Shown: positions 14,274 to 22,528, counted from the stretch's first letter. The stretch: 64,000 bases of DNA from Corynebacterium nuruki S6-4 (GCF_007970465.1 NZ_CP042429.1:1488001-1552000), one strand, 5' to 3'. Notes: a model not told the origin generated them from the sequence alone. A program made the numbers and translations.

Positions 14274-15080
14274 CTACGCGGCGCCGAAGCCGTAGGAGGC
14301 GAGGATCTGCTGCGCCTTGTCGGACTGCAGGAACTTCAGGAACGCGGTGGCGTTGTCCTTGTTCGCGCCGGCGGTGGTGACGGCGGCCGGGTACCTGTTG
14401 GGCTCAGCCCCCTGGACCGGGATGGCGTTGAGCTTGCCGGCCTTGGCGTCGGTCGAGTAGATGAAGCCGGCGTCGACGGCACCGGTGCTGATCTTGGTGG
14501 TGACGTCGGCGACGTTGGCTTCCTCGGTCGGGTTCTTCAGCGTGATGCCCGCGGTGTCCAGGACCTTGTGGGCGATGGTGCCGCAGGGCACGCCGTCGGC
14601 GCAGACGGCGATGCGGGCGTCCTGCTTGTCCTTGAGGTCGTCGACGCTCTCCAGGTCCGCCGGGTTGCCCTCGGCGGTGGCGAGGACGAGCTGGTTGGTG
14701 GCGATGGTCACCGGCTCCGAGTCCTTGAACTTGAACTCCTTGAGGTCCTGCGCCTTGTCCATGTTCTCCTCGTCGGCGCTGATGAACAGGTCGGCGTCCC
14801 CGCCCTGGTCGATCTGCTGGACGAGCTTGGAGGAGCCGGCGTAGTTGTACTCGACCGTCACACCGTCATGCCCGTCATCGGCGAAGGCCTGCGCGAGCTC
14901 GTCGCCGACGTTCTTGAGGGACGCCGCCGCGTAGACCTTGACGGTGTTCTCCGGATTGTCGGAGCTGTCACCGTCACTGGAGCAGGCGGTGGCGAGCAGC
15001 AGCACGAGGGCCGCGAGAATCGCGAGCAGGCTGGCGTAACGGCCCCGTGCGGAGCCCAGGGATCGGGCGGTGGTGGTCAT
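14274..15080 (-). CDS. modA: molybdate-binding lipoprotein
   Basis: Solute-binding protein that delivers molybdate/tungstate to ModB. 268 residues. The N-terminus is a lipoprotein signal: basic MTTTARSLGSARGRY, hydrophobic LLAILAALVLLLATAC and a lipobox Cys followed by SSDGDSSD. The mature part has VKVYAAASLKNVGDELAQAF, the GSSKLVQQIDQGGDADLFISADE hinge and the ending KAQQILASYGFGA, all typical of ModA. ATG 15080 has AGAGGA upstream. First gene of a five-gene operon. Confidence 0.95.
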   Translation of the reverse strand: MTTTARSLGSARGRYASLLAILAALVLLLATACSSDGDSSDNPENTVKVYAAASLKNVGDELAQAFADDGHDGVTVEYNYAGSSKLVQQIDQGGDADLFISADEENMDKAQDLKEFKFKDSEPVTIATNQLVLATAEGNPADLESVDDLKDKQDARIAVCADGVPCGTIAHKVLDTAGITLKNPTEEANVADVTTKISTGAVDAGFIYSTDAKAGKLNAIPVQGAEPNRYPAAVTTAGANKDNATAFLKFLQSDKAQQILASYGFGAA

Positions 15081-15147
15081 GGAAGTCCTCTCGGAAGCGG
15101 TCTCCGCTGTCGCCGTGGGCCGCAGCGGGTTACAGTGGGACACGTTA

Positions 15148-15162
15148 GTTGACACAGCCAAC
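15148..15162. promoter_or_regulatory. near-palindrome between modA and moaA
   Basis: GTTGACACAGCCAAC: arms GTTGAC and GCCAAC differ from perfect symmetry at one base. It lies in the 183-bp divergent gap, 68 bp from the modA ATG, near a TAACCC element on the minus strand. It may be a regulator site shared by the divergent modA and moaA units; the TTGACA within it could also be a -35 for moaA, though no matching -10 is clear. Confidence 0.3.
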
Positions 15163-15263
15163 CTCCCCCCGCCCACCCTGCTGACCTGCATAAGGTTTCG
15201 CCGACCGGGTGTACGGTCCGACCGAACGATCCAGATTCTACGCACGAAAGGAGCCGCACGACG

Positions 15264-16319
15264 ATGACCGCGCTCCTCCCCACCCCGACCCGCACCCTCG
15301 CCGACCGGTGGGGGCGTGTCGCCGACGATCTCCGCATCTCGCTGATCGACAAGTGCAACCTGCGCTGCACCTACTGCATGCCCGCCGAGGGCATGGTGTG
15401 GCTGAAGAAGAACGAACTGCTCACCGCCGAGGAGGCGGTGCGTATCGCCGATCTGGGCGTCCGGCTGTTCGGGGTGCGCGACGTGCGTTTCACCGGTGGC
15501 GAGCCGCTGGTCCGCCAGGATCTCGCCGACATCATCGCCGGGGTGCGGAAACTGCACCCGGAGGTGCCGATCTCCATCACGACCAACGGCATCAACCTCG
15601 ACAAGCGGATCGACTCGCTCGTCGAGGCCGGGCTGACCCGCGTCAACGTCTCGCTGGACACCGTCGACCGGGAAACATTCAAGAAGCTGACCCGCCGCGA
15701 CCGGCTGCCGCAGGTCATCCGTGGTCTGGAGGCGGCGAAGGCGTCCGGTCTGGAACCGGTGAAGGTCAACGCGGTGCTCATGCGCGGCATCAACGACACG
15801 GGTGCGGCCGATCTGCTGGAGTGGTGCATCACCCGCGGCTACCAGCTGCGCTTCATCGAACAGATGCCGCTGGACGCCGACCACAACTGGGCACGGCGCA
15901 ACCTCGTCTCCGGTGCGGAGGTGCGGGAGCGGCTCTCGCAGCGCTACGACCTGTCGGTGGATCCGGTGCCGCGTGGGTCGGCCCCGGCGCAGCTGTGGGA
16001 GGTGCGGGCGAAGGATTCCGCGCCCGATTCCCCGGTGCTCGGCAAGGTCGGGGTGATCGCCTCGGTGACCGAGTCCTTCTGTGCGGCGTGCTCGCGTACC
16101 CGCATCACCGCCGACGGCAAGGTGCGCAGCTGCCTGTTCTCCCAGGAGGAGACCGACCTGCTGTCGGTGCTGCGCTCGGGTGCCTCCGACGACGAGGTGG
16201 CCGAGGTGTGGGCCGGGGCGATGTGGAACAAGCCGCGCGCCTACGGTTCCGACGAGGTCACGCTGAACGATCCGGAGTACGTGCAGCCGGACCGGACGAT
16301 GAGCGCCATCGGCGGGTAG
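15264..16319 (+). CDS. moaA: GTP 3',8-cyclase
   Basis: Radical SAM enzyme that starts molybdenum cofactor synthesis by rearranging GTP. 351 residues. The N-terminal iron-sulfur motif is CNLRCTYC (CxxxCxxC, about residues 31-38) followed by RFTGGEPLVR, and the second cluster uses FCAACSRTRITADGKVRSCLF near residue 275. The ending SAIGG supplies the C-terminal Gly-Gly tail typical of MoaA. The ATG at 15264 has GAAAGGAG 8 bp upstream. It stands alone, divergent from modA. Confidence 0.97.
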   Translation: MTALLPTPTRTLADRWGRVADDLRISLIDKCNLRCTYCMPAEGMVWLKKNELLTAEEAVRIADLGVRLFGVRDVRFTGGEPLVRQDLADIIAGVRKLHPEVPISITTNGINLDKRIDSLVEAGLTRVNVSLDTVDRETFKKLTRRDRLPQVIRGLEAAKASGLEPVKVNAVLMRGINDTGAADLLEWCITRGYQLRFIEQMPLDADHNWARRNLVSGAEVRERLSQRYDLSVDPVPRGSAPAQLWEVRAKDSAPDSPVLGKVGVIASVTESFCAACSRTRITADGKVRSCLFSQEETDLLSVLRSGASDDEVAEVWAGAMWNKPRAYGSDEVTLNDPEYVQPDRTMSAIGG

Positions 16320-16509
16320 CCGGGGGTTGGCCGGGGTCGACTGCCGGTTGCCGGTTGCCGGTTGCGCGTGGCGCCGACCGCACGCCGCGTCACGACGGAT
16401 ACACAACTCCCGCTTTCCGTGCCACGGTCGGGCCGAAATGTGTACCGGTCGTCACCATCTTTTCCTGTTCCGGTTGCGCGCGCCCCACGGGATCACAACA
16501 CTGGACGCC

Positions 16510-16797
16510 ATGACCTCGTACCTCCCGACCCATCTCCGCGGCATCGTCACCGAGTACATCGACGCGACGACCACCGCCGCGGACACGAACCAGTCCGCCG
16601 CACTCACCCTCGACGATGACGCGCACCTCATCGACGCCCATCTGACGGGCAACTGGGACGACGACGACCGGGAGCACAGCCGCAACGCGCACCAGACGAT
16701 CCGCACACTGCTGGAGACCACGTCGCCGGACGAGCTCGCCCCGGTGCGCGACGAACTGTCCCTCGCCGCCGAGCATCTGCTGGGCCACGCGGGGTAG
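16510..16797 (+). CDS. small acidic hypothetical protein
   Basis: 95 residues, rich in Asp, Glu, Thr and His, with no signal peptide or membrane helix. The sequence runs MTSYLPTHLRGIVTEYIDATTTAADTNQ... ELAPVRDELSLAAEHLLGHAG and looks mostly helical. The start is ATG 16510, 7 bp after an AACACT -10-like element. It ends before a bidirectional terminator at 16941. I do not recognise the family. The 190 bp before it hold three TTGCCGG units in tandem near 16344, otherwise nothing. Confidence 0.6.
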   Translation: MTSYLPTHLRGIVTEYIDATTTAADTNQSAALTLDDDAHLIDAHLTGNWDDDDREHSRNAHQTIRTLLETTSPDELAPVRDELSLAAEHLLGHAG

Positions 16798-16832
16798 GTG
16801 TCCTTCCCGGCGACCCCACGATCCCCACAGCG

Positions 16833-16899
16833 CCCCGACATCGTCACCGATTCCGGACGCCGTGGGCTGGCGGGAGTGAAAACGGTGACGATCTCGGGG
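16833..16899 (+). repeat. solo 67-bp palindromic repeat, family R4
   Basis: Same length and ends (CCCCGA...TCGGGG) as the two arms around the DUF559 gene at 40651-41592. The stem CCCCGACATCGTCACCGA pairs with CGGTGACGATCTCGGGG around a diverged loop. It is not next to a DUF559 gene. Confidence 0.85.
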
Positions 16900-16940
16900 C
16901 GCAGGCGGTCTCAGCGGCGGCCGGCCTCAGTCCCGACAGT

Positions 16941-16977
16941 CACCTGCCCCCGACGGATTCCGTCGGGGGGCAGGTGC
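16941..16977. terminator. bidirectional terminator between convergent small genes
   Basis: CACCTGCCCCCGACGG pairs with CGTCGGGGGGCAGGTG around a 4-base loop and is followed by CTTTTCTG. It serves the rightward gene ending at 16797 and the leftward gene ending at 17001. Confidence 0.8.
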
Positions 16978-17000
16978 TTTTCTGAGACAGCGGGGGGATG

Positions 17001-17207
17001 TCAGAGGTGGAGCCCGTCGGCCATCCCGGCGATGTCACCGCGGCGGTCGTGGAAGCCCGCGCTGCCGCCGTTGCTGTTCACGTAGTCCTGGAACATGTCG
17101 GTGGCCCCGCCGGAACCGGCGACGTCGAAGAGATCGAGCTCGAAATTCACGAGGTTGATCCAGGGCGGCACGATGAAGTCGATGAAGGCGTTGTACAGCT
17201 CGATCAT
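17001..17207 (-). CDS. small hypothetical protein
   Basis: 68 residues beginning MIELYNAFIDFIVPPWINLVNFELDLFDVAG: an amphipathic, aromatic-rich helix without a cleavable signal, followed by a Gly/Asn/Ser-rich tail. Small unprocessed amphipathic proteins with this look occur among corynebacterial cell-wall porins, but I see no match to PorA or PorH. AAAAGAGGA lies 11 bp before the ATG at 17207 and a good terminator follows the stop. Function unknown. Confidence 0.55.
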   Translation of the reverse strand: MIELYNAFIDFIVPPWINLVNFELDLFDVAGSGGATDMFQDYVNSNGGSAGFHDRRGDIAGMADGLHL

Positions 17208-17424
17208 GGGGTGGCATTCCTCTTTTCCGGGGGTGATGTCAGGTGAGAAGAGTAGCAGGGGACGCCCCACCCCCACCCGGGAATGCAGAAACCCCGCACA
17301 GAAAACCGCCCGTCCCCGCAGGTGGGACAGGCGGCGCGCCGGTTGAACCGTCCGCCCCAGTACTCGCCGGGCCCGACCGCCCCGCCCAGCTCTCCCGGCC
17401 GTCCAGCTCTCCCGGTCTGCCCTA

Positions 17425-17478
17425 GACGCCCAGGACGCCCGGGACACCCAGGACACCCGAGTCGCCCGGGACGCCCGA
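17425..17478. repeat. six 9-bp tandem units
   Basis: GACGCCCAG-type 9-mers (GACGCCCAG, GACGCCCGG, GACACCCAG, GACACCCGA, GTCGCCCGG, GACGCCCGA) lie in a GC-rich 460-bp gap (17208-17667). The leftward frame would read Gly-X-X triplets but has no credible start, so I call no gene here. Confidence 0.6.
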
Positions 17479-17667
17479 GACCATGCCCCGCCCCCGCCTG
17501 CCATCAGTTCGTGCAGCGTGCCTTCAGTCCGGGGCACCCCAGGCCGGGAAATCGACCCGGACCGAAGGCAGCGGACACAAAGTGAAGGCGCCCGGCCCAG
17601 ACCGAAGGCACCGCAGCGTCCGAGTCCCCCGTTCAGGCCCCGAGTCCGGTCGAGTCCCCTGCCGGCA

Positions 17668-17676
17668 GCGCAACTG
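17668..17676. repeat. 9-bp target duplication, left, IS256-type copy 1
   Basis: GCGCAACTG here and again at 19137-19145, directly flanking the element. Confidence 0.9.
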
Positions 17677-19136
17677 GGTTACGTCCTCTAGCGTGGTGTA
17701 TCTGTAACTGCCGGTGACCGCCCGTCCACGACGACGGCGACCACCGCAGGTACCTTTCGACTCAACTCCTACATATCCTCGAAAGGGACTCCACGATGGT
17801 CACCAGCCCTCATCATATCGACCCGTCAACCTACCTCGACGAACTGCTCACCCAGGCCTCCCCGGACCTGATGCGCCAGATGCTGCAGAGCTTCATCAAC
17901 CAGATCCTGTCCACCCAGGCCGATCAGGTCTGCGGCGCGGACTACGCCACCACCAGCGAGTCCCGCACCAACACCCGCAACGGTTACCGTCACCGCGACC
18001 TCGACACCCGTGTCGGCACCGTCGACGTCGCCGTTCCCAAGCTCCGCTCCGGGTCGTTCTTCCCCGACTGGCTGCTGGAACGACGAAGCCGGGCCGAGCG
18101 AGCTTTGAGCACCGTCATCGCGACCTGCTACCTCAAGGGTGTCTCCACCCGAAGAATGAACGACCTGGTCGCCAGCCTGGGGATCACCAACCTGTCGAAG
18201 TCCCAGGTGTCCGAAATGGCCAGGGACCTTGACTCCATGGTTGAGGATTTCCGCCACCGCCCACTCGACACTGGGCCGTACCTGTACGTGTCCTGCGATG
18301 CGCTGACGATGAAAGTCCGCGAAGGCGGTCGGGTCGTGAAGACGTCGGTGCTGCTGGCGACCGGGGTCAACGCGGAAGGTTACCGGGAGTTATTGGGCAT
18401 GCAGGTCGCCACGGCAGAGTCCGTGGCCTCCTGGACCGGCTTCTTCCGCGACCTGAAGGCCCGCGGACTGGACCAGGTGTTCCTGGTCACCAGTGATGCG
18501 CACCTGGGTATCCAGCACGCGATCGGTGAGGTCCTGCCGAACGCGTCGTGGCAGCGCTGCCGGACGCATTTCGCCAAGAACCTGTCGTCCATGGTGTCCA
18601 AGACCCAGTGGCCGACGTTGTCGGCGATGTTCCAGACGATCTTCCAGCAGCCTGATGCTGCCGCGGTGTGGGACCAGGCCCGTGAGGTCGTCAGCTTCTG
18701 TCAGAGCAAGTTCCCGCATGTCGCCGACTACCTCGAGGAAGCTCTCGACGAGCTGTTGGCGTTCACCAACACGCCGAAGGCGGTGTGGACCAAGGTCTGG
18801 TCCAACAACCCCACCGAGCGGCTGAACCGGGAGATCCGCCGGCGTACCGATGTCGTGGGGATCTTCCCTAACCGCGATGCGGTGGTCCGTCTGGTCGGGG
18901 CAGTGCTCGCAGAGCAGCATGATGACTGGATCCAGCAGAAGCGGTACATGTCGCTGACGAGTCTGGAGCATACCCGGACGGTGATAGGCGCCAACGTCAT
19001 CGACGTCGACGGCGACGACCGGGTGCAGGAGGCAGCATGAGCGGAGCCCGTTATCAGGCCCGTGATGGTCCTTGACCTGGTGTCACGCGCTTTTGTTTCA
19101 GCGGAAGGGAGATACACCACTTCCCCGGACTTGACC
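17677..19136 (+). mobile_element. IS256-family insertion sequence, copy 1 (1460 bp)
   Basis: Imperfect terminal inverted repeats begin GGTTACGTCC on the left and GGTCAAGTCC on the right; both reach a shared GTGGTGTATC. The element carries one transposase gene. It lies 24 bp outside the IS3-type element that starts at 19161. Its target duplication falls in a GGCAGCGCA unit like those of the 20-bp phased arrays. Confidence 0.95.
17796..19040 (+). CDS. IS256-family transposase, copy 1
   Basis: DDE/DEDD-type transposase of 414 residues, full length for the family. Family hallmarks: helical N-terminus with FINQILSTQADQVCGADY, NGYRHRDLDTRVGTVDVAVPKLR, catalytic Asp in YVSCDALTMKVREGGRVV and VTSDAHLGIQHAI, the WQRCRTHFAKNL motif and the catalytic Glu in NNPTERLNREIRRRTDVVGIFPN. 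The ATG at 17796 follows GAAAGGGA. Its sequence is identical to the inverted copy at 20372-21616, so one was copied recently. Confidence 0.95.
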   Translation: MVTSPHHIDPSTYLDELLTQASPDLMRQMLQSFINQILSTQADQVCGADYATTSESRTNTRNGYRHRDLDTRVGTVDVAVPKLRSGSFFPDWLLERRSRAERALSTVIATCYLKGVSTRRMNDLVASLGITNLSKSQVSEMARDLDSMVEDFRHRPLDTGPYLYVSCDALTMKVREGGRVVKTSVLLATGVNAEGYRELLGMQVATAESVASWTGFFRDLKARGLDQVFLVTSDAHLGIQHAIGEVLPNASWQRCRTHFAKNLSSMVSKTQWPTLSAMFQTIFQQPDAAAVWDQAREVVSFCQSKFPHVADYLEEALDELLAFTNTPKAVWTKVWSNNPTERLNREIRRRTDVVGIFPNRDAVVRLVGAVLAEQHDDWIQQKRYMSLTSLEHTRTVIGANVIDVDGDDRVQEAA

Positions 19137-19145
19137 GCGCAACTG
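19137..19145. repeat. 9-bp target duplication, right, IS256-type copy 1
   Basis: GCGCAACTG, matching 17668-17676. Confidence 0.9.
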
Positions 19146-19214
19146 TCATTGCGCCCTCTTTGCCAGGCTGTGTGTGAGTCACTCCGACTCCCGCACAGAA
19201 AGGAGTCCCCGGCG

Positions 19215-19628
19215 ATGAGCATCGCACCGGGCTACACCAACGACCAGATCCGCGAGTTCGTCTACGAATACGACCGGCAGCCCCACGGCACGAAGGCCAC
19301 ATGGCTGGCAGGAACGGAAGTGTCCCGCGGCGTTCTCCGCCGATGGCGCTCCGCGGTCTACGACGGGGACATCGACAAAGGACTGGTACCCAGGGACAGT
19401 GATGGGGTGAAATCCTCCAATTCCCAACGCCGGGCCGTCGCAAGTCGGCAGGACACCGAAGCTCGTCGTATCGCCGAGCTGGAAAAACAGGTCGCCGAAC
19501 TGAAGTCGTCCAACTCCAAACTGGAGGCGACCAACGATGCACTGGGAAAAGCTATCGGGCTCTTGCACGACTTGAACGCGCACGGGCCCGACGACAACCC
19601 GGATCAGACCAGGCCCTCCGATTCCTGA
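19215..19628 (+). CDS. IS3-family OrfA
   Basis: 137 residues: a helix-turn-helix region (YTNDQIREFVYEYDRQPHGTKATWLAGTEVSRGVLRRWRSAVYDGD) and a C-terminal leucine-zipper-like coiled coil (ELEKQVAELKSSNSKLEATNDALGKAIGLL). It binds the IS ends and, by frameshifting, forms the N-terminus of the OrfAB transposase. AAAGGAG lies 9 bp before ATG 19215. It is intact, but its partner orfB is disrupted. Confidence 0.88.
   Translation: MSIAPGYTNDQIREFVYEYDRQPHGTKATWLAGTEVSRGVLRRWRSAVYDGDIDKGLVPRDSDGVKSSNSQRRAVASRQDTEARRIAELEKQVAELKSSNSKLEATNDALGKAIGLLHDLNAHGPDDNPDQTRPSDS
19544..19550 (+). promoter_or_regulatory. -1 ribosomal frameshift heptamer G GGA AAA
   Basis: GGGAAAA occurs in orfA phase as CTG GGA AAA. 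After a -1 slip the reading frame stays open (KSYRALARLERARARRQPGSDQALRFLRIDNDLV) into orfB, as expected for IS3 elements. Confidence 0.7.
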
Positions 19629-20267
19629 GGATCGACAATGACCTGGTCAACGAGCTGAAACGCCCGGAATACCTCGGATCTCTGCGCAAGGCACTGAACC
19701 TGGTCGACCTGGCCCGGTCAACGTGGCACTACCGTCACCAGCCCCGTACCACGGTCGCTGATCCGGTCCACCAGGCCGACCGGGCCTACGAGTCACGCAT
19801 CGACCTGGCAGACCGGGCGGTCATCGCCGCATTGATCCAGTTGGCCTGGGCGGCCGGCAATTCGGTGGACTACGCGTTCGCCACCGCGTGGGACGCCGGG
19901 ATCATGATCGCGTCGAAGCGGTCCTGGTGGCGCATCGCCGGTGACCTGGACCAGGCCACCCGCCCGGTTGCCCCGACGAGGGGCACCGGCACGTCGAAGA
20001 AGCGGCCCACACCGGTGGTGGTCGCCACCGGCCCGAACCAGGTGTGGAGTTGGGACATCACGGATCTGAAGTCGCCGTACGCCCGGAAGACGTTCAAAGC
20101 GTACTCGGTGATCGACATCTACTCGCGGATGATCATCGCCTGGCGGGTCGCCGACCGCGAGGACAAGTCTCTGGTCAACGAGATGTTCTCCCAGGCGATC
20201 GAGGCCTACGGACCTCCCGGGGTCGTGCACGCTGACAACGGGACGGTGATGAAGTCCAACGACCTGA

Positions 20268-20275
20268 AGAACCTG
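20268..20275. repeat. 8-bp target duplication, left, IS256-type copy 2
   Basis: AGAACCTG, repeated at 21736-21743 on the other side of the insert. Confidence 0.9.
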
Positions 20276-21735
20276 GGTCAAGTCCGGGGAAGTGGTGTAT
20301 CTCCCTTCCGCTGAAACAAAAGCGCGTGACACCAGGTCAAGGACCATCACGGGCCTGATAACGGGCTCCGCTCATGCTGCCTCCTGCACCCGGTCGTCGC
20401 CGTCGACGTCGATGACGTTGGCGCCTATCACCGTCCGGGTATGCTCCAGACTCGTCAGCGACATGTACCGCTTCTGCTGGATCCAGTCATCATGCTGCTC
20501 TGCGAGCACTGCCCCGACCAGACGGACCACCGCATCGCGGTTAGGGAAGATCCCCACGACATCGGTACGCCGGCGGATCTCCCGGTTCAGCCGCTCGGTG
20601 GGGTTGTTGGACCAGACCTTGGTCCACACCGCCTTCGGCGTGTTGGTGAACGCCAACAGCTCGTCGAGAGCTTCCTCGAGGTAGTCGGCGACATGCGGGA
20701 ACTTGCTCTGACAGAAGCTGACGACCTCACGGGCCTGGTCCCACACCGCGGCAGCATCAGGCTGCTGGAAGATCGTCTGGAACATCGCCGACAACGTCGG
20801 CCACTGGGTCTTGGACACCATGGACGACAGGTTCTTGGCGAAATGCGTCCGGCAGCGCTGCCACGACGCGTTCGGCAGGACCTCACCGATCGCGTGCTGG
20901 ATACCCAGGTGCGCATCACTGGTGACCAGGAACACCTGGTCCAGTCCGCGGGCCTTCAGGTCGCGGAAGAAGCCGGTCCAGGAGGCCACGGACTCTGCCG
21001 TGGCGACCTGCATGCCCAATAACTCCCGGTAACCTTCCGCGTTGACCCCGGTCGCCAGCAGCACCGACGTCTTCACGACCCGACCGCCTTCGCGGACTTT
21101 CATCGTCAGCGCATCGCAGGACACGTACAGGTACGGCCCAGTGTCGAGTGGGCGGTGGCGGAAATCCTCAACCATGGAGTCAAGGTCCCTGGCCATTTCG
21201 GACACCTGGGACTTCGACAGGTTGGTGATCCCCAGGCTGGCGACCAGGTCGTTCATTCTTCGGGTGGAGACACCCTTGAGGTAGCAGGTCGCGATGACGG
21301 TGCTCAAAGCTCGCTCGGCCCGGCTTCGTCGTTCCAGCAGCCAGTCGGGGAAGAACGACCCGGAGCGGAGCTTGGGAACGGCGACGTCGACGGTGCCGAC
21401 ACGGGTGTCGAGGTCGCGGTGACGGTAACCGTTGCGGGTGTTGGTGCGGGACTCGCTGGTGGTGGCGTAGTCCGCGCCGCAGACCTGATCGGCCTGGGTG
21501 GACAGGATCTGGTTGATGAAGCTCTGCAGCATCTGGCGCATCAGGTCCGGGGAGGCCTGGGTGAGCAGTTCGTCGAGGTAGGTTGACGGGTCGATATGAT
21601 GAGGGCTGGTGACCATCGTGGAGTCCCTTTCGAGGATATGTAGGAGTTGAGTCGAAAGGTACCTGCGGTGGTCGCCGTCGTCGTGGACGGGCGGTCACCG
21701 GCAGTTACAGATACACCACGCTAGAGGACGTAACC
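20276..21735 (-). mobile_element. IS256-family insertion sequence, copy 2 (1460 bp, inverted)
   Basis: Same length and sequence as copy 1 but in opposite orientation, inserted within the IS3-type orfB. The two copies frame 1139 bp of DNA and could act as a composite or invert the segment between them. Confidence 0.95.
20372..21616 (-). CDS. IS256-family transposase, copy 2
   Basis: Identical in protein sequence to the 414-residue transposase at 17796-19040, with the same start context and catalytic motifs (VTSDAHLG, WQRCRTHF, NPTERLNREI). It is encoded on the minus strand, antisense to the host orfB. Intact, so the element should be able to move itself and copy 1. Confidence 0.95.
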   Translation of the reverse strand: MVTSPHHIDPSTYLDELLTQASPDLMRQMLQSFINQILSTQADQVCGADYATTSESRTNTRNGYRHRDLDTRVGTVDVAVPKLRSGSFFPDWLLERRSRAERALSTVIATCYLKGVSTRRMNDLVASLGITNLSKSQVSEMARDLDSMVEDFRHRPLDTGPYLYVSCDALTMKVREGGRVVKTSVLLATGVNAEGYRELLGMQVATAESVASWTGFFRDLKARGLDQVFLVTSDAHLGIQHAIGEVLPNASWQRCRTHFAKNLSSMVSKTQWPTLSAMFQTIFQQPDAAAVWDQAREVVSFCQSKFPHVADYLEEALDELLAFTNTPKAVWTKVWSNNPTERLNREIRRRTDVVGIFPNRDAVVRLVGAVLAEQHDDWIQQKRYMSLTSLEHTRTVIGANVIDVDGDDRVQEAA

Positions 21736-21743
21736 AGAACCTG
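21736..21743. repeat. 8-bp target duplication, right, IS256-type copy 2
   Basis: AGAACCTG, matching 20268-20275. Confidence 0.9.
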
Positions 21744-22151
21744 CTCAGTGACCATGGTGTGCAGATGAGTCACAACCGGCCGTACGTGTCCAACGACAAT
21801 CCGTACTCCGAGTCAGAGTTCCGAACGATGAAGTACCGGCCGGACTACCCGGGCGTCTTCGACTCACTCGAGGATGCCCGGACGTTCCTGCGGTCGTATG
21901 TGCCCTGGTACAACACCTGCCACAAGCACTCGGGAGTTGCGTTGTTCAGCCCGCAGGATGTCTTCGACGGGACGTGGAAGACCAAACACCAGCGCCGGGA
22001 TGATGCACTGCAACGCTACTTCGACCGGCATCCGGAGCGGTTCCGTGGCAGGCCGAGGACCCGGAAGCCGGCGGAGGTCGTCGGCATCAATCACAGGCAG
22101 GAAGCAACGGTTTAGGGTCGGGTGACTCCACACAGCTTGACAGCGAGCGGC

Positions 22152-22322
22152 GGCAGGCCAAAACAGCGTCTGAAACGGCCCAGGACGCTGTTTTGGCCTG
22201 CCAGCTGACTGTTTGGCCTGCCAGCCGGGTGCATGGCCTGCCATCTCGACGCTTGGTCTGCCGGCTGAACACATGGCCTGCCGCGTGAGCAGCTGGCCTG
22301 CCGGCTGACTGTCTGGACTGCA
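22152..22322. repeat. 20-bp phased array with 51-bp core, locus 2
   Basis: The core 22152-22202 has GGCAGGCCAAAAC and GTTTTGGCCTGCC arms. TGGCCTGCC or close variants then end at 22222, 22242, 22262, 22282, 22302 and 22322, each exactly 20 bp on, with a variable 11-bp filler. It begins 9 bp after the IS3 right end. A GGCAGCGCA unit next to IS256 copy 1 (17665-17673) may be the displaced left side. Confidence 0.85.
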
Positions 22323-22480
22323 GCCGGGAGATACTGCACTCGCCAGCACCGCTCACGGGGCTCAGGCGGTGACAGAGAGGTAAGTATCCGGCGTTCACCG
22401 CCCGCCGATGCCCCATACACTGCCCCATACACTGCCCCTCACAGCGCCCCCTACTTCGCCACACAGTGCCCCCGGATACA

Positions 22481-22528
22481 CCACTCCCCAGCACCGCGGG
22501 CGAACCCGGAACCGGTACTGGGGAGTGG
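22481..22528 (-). terminator. hairpin downstream of rplE
   Basis: CCACTCCCCAG and CTGGGGAGTGG form an 11-bp perfect stem with a 26-base loop. It lies 3' of rplE on the minus strand and has no T tract. The GCCCCATACACT 12-mer is repeated twice just before it (about 22411-22434). Otherwise the 22323-22651 gap shows nothing coding. Confidence 0.4.

Larger units (their letters stand above)
19551..22115 (+). pseudogene. IS3-family OrfB transposase, interrupted
   Basis: The frame reads FLRIDNDLVNELKRPEYLGSLRKALNLV through an rve-type catalytic domain (first Asp in VWSWDITDLKSP, second in VVHADNGT) up to 20275, is cut by the IS256-type element 20276-21735, and resumes at 21744 after the 8-bp duplication with LSDHGVQMSHNRPYVSNDNPYSESEFRTMKYRP, which carries the catalytic Glu. 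Splicing out the insert restores the frame exactly (KNL/LSD). It ends at 22115. Without excision no functional OrfB can be made. Confidence 0.9.
19161..22142 (+). mobile_element. IS3-family element split by IS256-type copy 2
   Basis: Terminal inverted repeats start TGCCAGGCTGTGTG (left) and, on the other strand, TGTCAAGCTGTGTG (right), with the TG...CA ends of the IS3 family. Removing the 1460-bp insert and its 8-bp duplication leaves about 1514 bp. It carries orfA and a split orfB joined by a -1 frameshift signal. I see no target duplication at its ends. The transposase is interrupted, so the element is presumably immobile. Confidence 0.88.

Noticed and set aside
15081..15263. Molybdenum cofactor riboswitch before moaA
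   Set aside because: I cannot fold the 183-bp gap into the conserved Moco RNA stems; only a near-palindrome is supported.
17208..17667. Collagen-like protein on the minus strand
   Set aside because: The Gly-X-X triplets come from the 9-bp tandem tract; there is no start codon with a ribosome site, and the frame soon stops.
19137..20275. Composite transposon carrying cargo between the IS256 copies
   Set aside because: The enclosed DNA is part of an IS3-type element, not an independent cargo gene, and each copy has its own target duplication.
22143..22330. CRISPR array (regular 20-bp spacing)
   Set aside because: The repeat is only 9 bp with 11-bp filler, far below CRISPR repeat and spacer sizes, and no cas genes are present. 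It is a phased palindromic array instead.
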